From the NCBI GenBank assembly GCA_019918135.1, contig WBZZ01001692.1, forward strand, positions 1-22,834: a DNA stretch of 22,834 nucleotides, in the 5' to 3' direction. Positions 21,637 to 22,834 of the stretch are shown here, in pieces (within the stretch, counting starts at the first letter, position 1; every line of letters starts with the position of its first letter). The translations under genes and the position numbers were made by a program. Source of the stretch: Paulinella micropora. Lineage: Eukaryota > Cercozoa > Imbricatea > Euglyphida > Paulinellidae. Under the pieces are notes generated by a model. That model ran no database searches. It was not told the DNA's origin and was given only the letters and a program-made list of their open reading frames with translations.

Positions 21637-22179
21637 CTATGCGACGCTCTCAAATTCATTTTCTTTTTCCCCGTCCTGCTCGTAAGTCAGAACAGGGGTC
21701 AGGAGCTCGAAAGGCGCCATTGTCTCTTCTTCGGCGTCAACTGCACCAACTGTCTCGTCCAAAGCAGACTGGACGGCGCCTGTTGTGTCTGGAGCGAGCT
21801 CGGCAAGAACTGCAAGTCCGTCGCGGACGTTCTCGAGATAGCTCACGGCGGCGGCGACGCTTGGTACAAGGGGCTGGTCACTAACCCTGGTCTGTGCCCG
21901 CCGTGAGGGGCGGACGTTCCAGTCCGACGCAAACTGGCACACGACCTCCGCTGCTACTTCTGGTGTGCAGACCCACGTGCCACAGCGCTGGCCACGTTGT
22001 TTCGGGAATTTGAATTTCGAAATGTGACCATTAGCTAGCCGGTAGGGGTGCAGCTGGAGGTGCCGGCGTATCCTCTCGGCGCAACGGCTAGGAGTCAGAG
22101 AAGGATACGCTCTCCCGGCAAAATCAATCAGTGAAATTTTCCCGTCAGGTGCCACTCGGCACGGCTTGGCTTCGCTCAT
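21637..22179 (-). CDS. KilA-N/antirepressor-like candidate protein
   Basis: This 180-residue protein starts from the ATG at 22179; the frame extends upstream only through a TTG. Residues 14-100 have KISLIDFAG, a helix with SRCAERIRRHLQLHPYR, then HISKFKFPKQRGQRCGTWVC and TPEVAAEVVCQFASDW. The order (isoleucine/phenylalanine-rich start, K-F-x-F-P, G-Q-R-x-T-x-V, helix) resembles KilA-N or MSV199-type DNA-binding domains of large DNA viruses. I am not sure. The C-terminal half is helical and acidic (AEEETMAPFELLTP). The leader contains TTTTATTGAAAGTACAAAGTGCA. Confidence 0.6.
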   Translation of the reverse strand: MSEAKPCRVAPDGKISLIDFAGRAYPSLTPSRCAERIRRHLQLHPYRLANGHISKFKFPKQRGQRCGTWVCTPEVAAEVVCQFASDWNVRPSRRAQTRVSDQPLVPSVAAAVSYLENVRDGLAVLAELAPDTTGAVQSALDETVGAVDAEEETMAPFELLTPVLTYEQDGEKENEFESVA

Positions 22180-22269
22180 TGCACTTTGTACTTTCAATAA
22201 AAGTCAAATTATGAGCTTTTAATTCTCGAATCTTTTAGCACAATTGTATAAACCGCGTGATCTGAGCGG

Positions 22270-22834
22270 CTGGTGTAGGATCAGCCGTATCAAGGGCCGT
22301 GCCGGCATGACTAGCGAAACGGTAGGAAGCCTTCACAGAAAAAATGGAATCGAGCGTTCCGCGCCAAAAAACCGGGCCGGCGCAGTTTCTCGGCGTGGTG
22401 CTGCAAATTTGCCGCGAAAAATTCCACTGCCTGCCGGCGTAACCGTTCGACTTGGTCTCGCGAGGCAGCTGTTTGAGCACGGGCGGAAGTACTTGAGCTC
22501 GCCCTTAGGCGGTTGAAGTCCTCCGCCTGGCCCTTGGTCCACGATGGCCTGCACGATTGAGCAAGTCGGGCTCCGTCAGGACGGGACGCTGCGTGTTTGC
22601 ACTTTATAGAATCGTAGAACATCGACTTGAGTTCGAGACTGCCTCGGTGTTGTTGGCAAACATCAGTGATGTGGCCGAGCACCCGCACATGAAGATGGTG
22701 CGCGAGACTTGGCTGTGCTCGCCGTACAGCGTAGGCGCAGTTGGCGTAGATGGCCCGGAGCTTGTGCGGCTAGGATGAGAAAATCCTTCGCTCGTTCGTA
22801 GTGCATCTGCGTGAGGTAGTCGAACGTGTTTGAA
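22270..22834 (-). pseudogene. Frame-broken ORF of unknown function at right end
   Basis: The minus strand entering from the right edge carries coding-like segments in different frames: NTFDYLTQMHYERAKDFLI (from 22832), RAIYANCAYA, EHSQVSRTIFMCGCSA and SLELKSMFYDSIKCKH. Later segments down to about 22312 (DQVERLRRQAVEFFAANLQ) are less certain. At least two changes fall at GG/GGG runs (about 22763-22770 and 22728-22732). It is probably the C-terminal part of a gene starting outside the window, broken by indels. I do not recognise the product. Positions 22180-22269 are the leader of the previous gene and show nothing else. Confidence 0.4.

Noticed and set aside
1..22834. Terminal inverted repeats or circular overlap of the window ends
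   Set aside because: The first and last ~60 bases show no match in direct or inverted orientation. The window may simply be cut from a larger genome.
1..22834. tRNA, rRNA or insertion sequence genes
   Set aside because: I saw no cloverleaf, rRNA motif or transposase-like ORF.

Overview
The window looks like part of a DNA virus genome of the double-jelly-roll capsid lineage (Bamfordvirae). It resembles a polinton-like virus or a small relative of the nucleocytoviruses (mriyavirus/yaravirus-like), probably of a unicellular eukaryote. The recognisable set is a major capsid protein (10766-12577, minus), a single-jelly-roll penton-like minor capsid protein (8534-9364, minus), an A32/FtsK-HerA packaging ATPase (19682-20617, plus), a RuvC-like resolvase (9550-10221, plus), a class I ribonucleotide reductase small subunit (6361-7338, minus), a YABBY/HMG-like protein, a SLATT-like membrane protein and a large fibre protein with two discoidin domains. 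Coding DNA is GC-rich. The gaps between genes are short and full of A or T runs, TATA-like boxes are present, and there are no Shine-Dalgarno sites. The exact taxon is inference; no DNA polymerase, primase-helicase or protease is readable here.

Layout. Positions 1-1138 hold a plus-strand gene broken by several frame changes. Positions 1123-1760 hold an array of 220-bp tandem repeats rich in TGTCWTA boxes and G runs. Positions 1937-6364 are a plus-strand group: an unknown basic protein, a truncated and a full copy of a small Cys-rich gene, the fibre and a coiled-coil protein. Positions 6361-10361 alternate strands: RNR R2, a small unknown, SLATT-like, penton, RuvC and HMG/YABBY. From 10590 to 19600 almost everything is on the minus strand and very tightly packed. 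This block holds the major capsid protein and about 15 unrecognised proteins (membrane, basic, coiled-coil and low-complexity), which look like virion components. Positions 19682-21604 are plus: the ATPase, a coiled-coil extension and an F-box-like protein. Positions 21637-22179 are minus: a KilA-N-like candidate. The last 600 bases hold another frame-broken minus-strand ORF.

How the genes fit together. Capsid protein, penton, ATPase and fibre would build, fill and target the particle. RuvC would resolve replication intermediates before packaging. R2 would raise dNTP supply, with R1 encoded elsewhere or by the host. Three neighbouring proteins of the structural block (N-termini at 19600, 19297 and 18484) share an unrecognised N-terminal module: P-[FY]-K, then GG, then [IL]M[KR]xVN. 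This is the most novel protein-level signal I see.

Quality caveat. At least eight coding discontinuities fall at or next to short homopolymers, and each would be explained by a one-base length difference. They are concentrated at both window ends. This looks like unpolished long-read sequence rather than biology, although pseudogenisation at the ends cannot be excluded.
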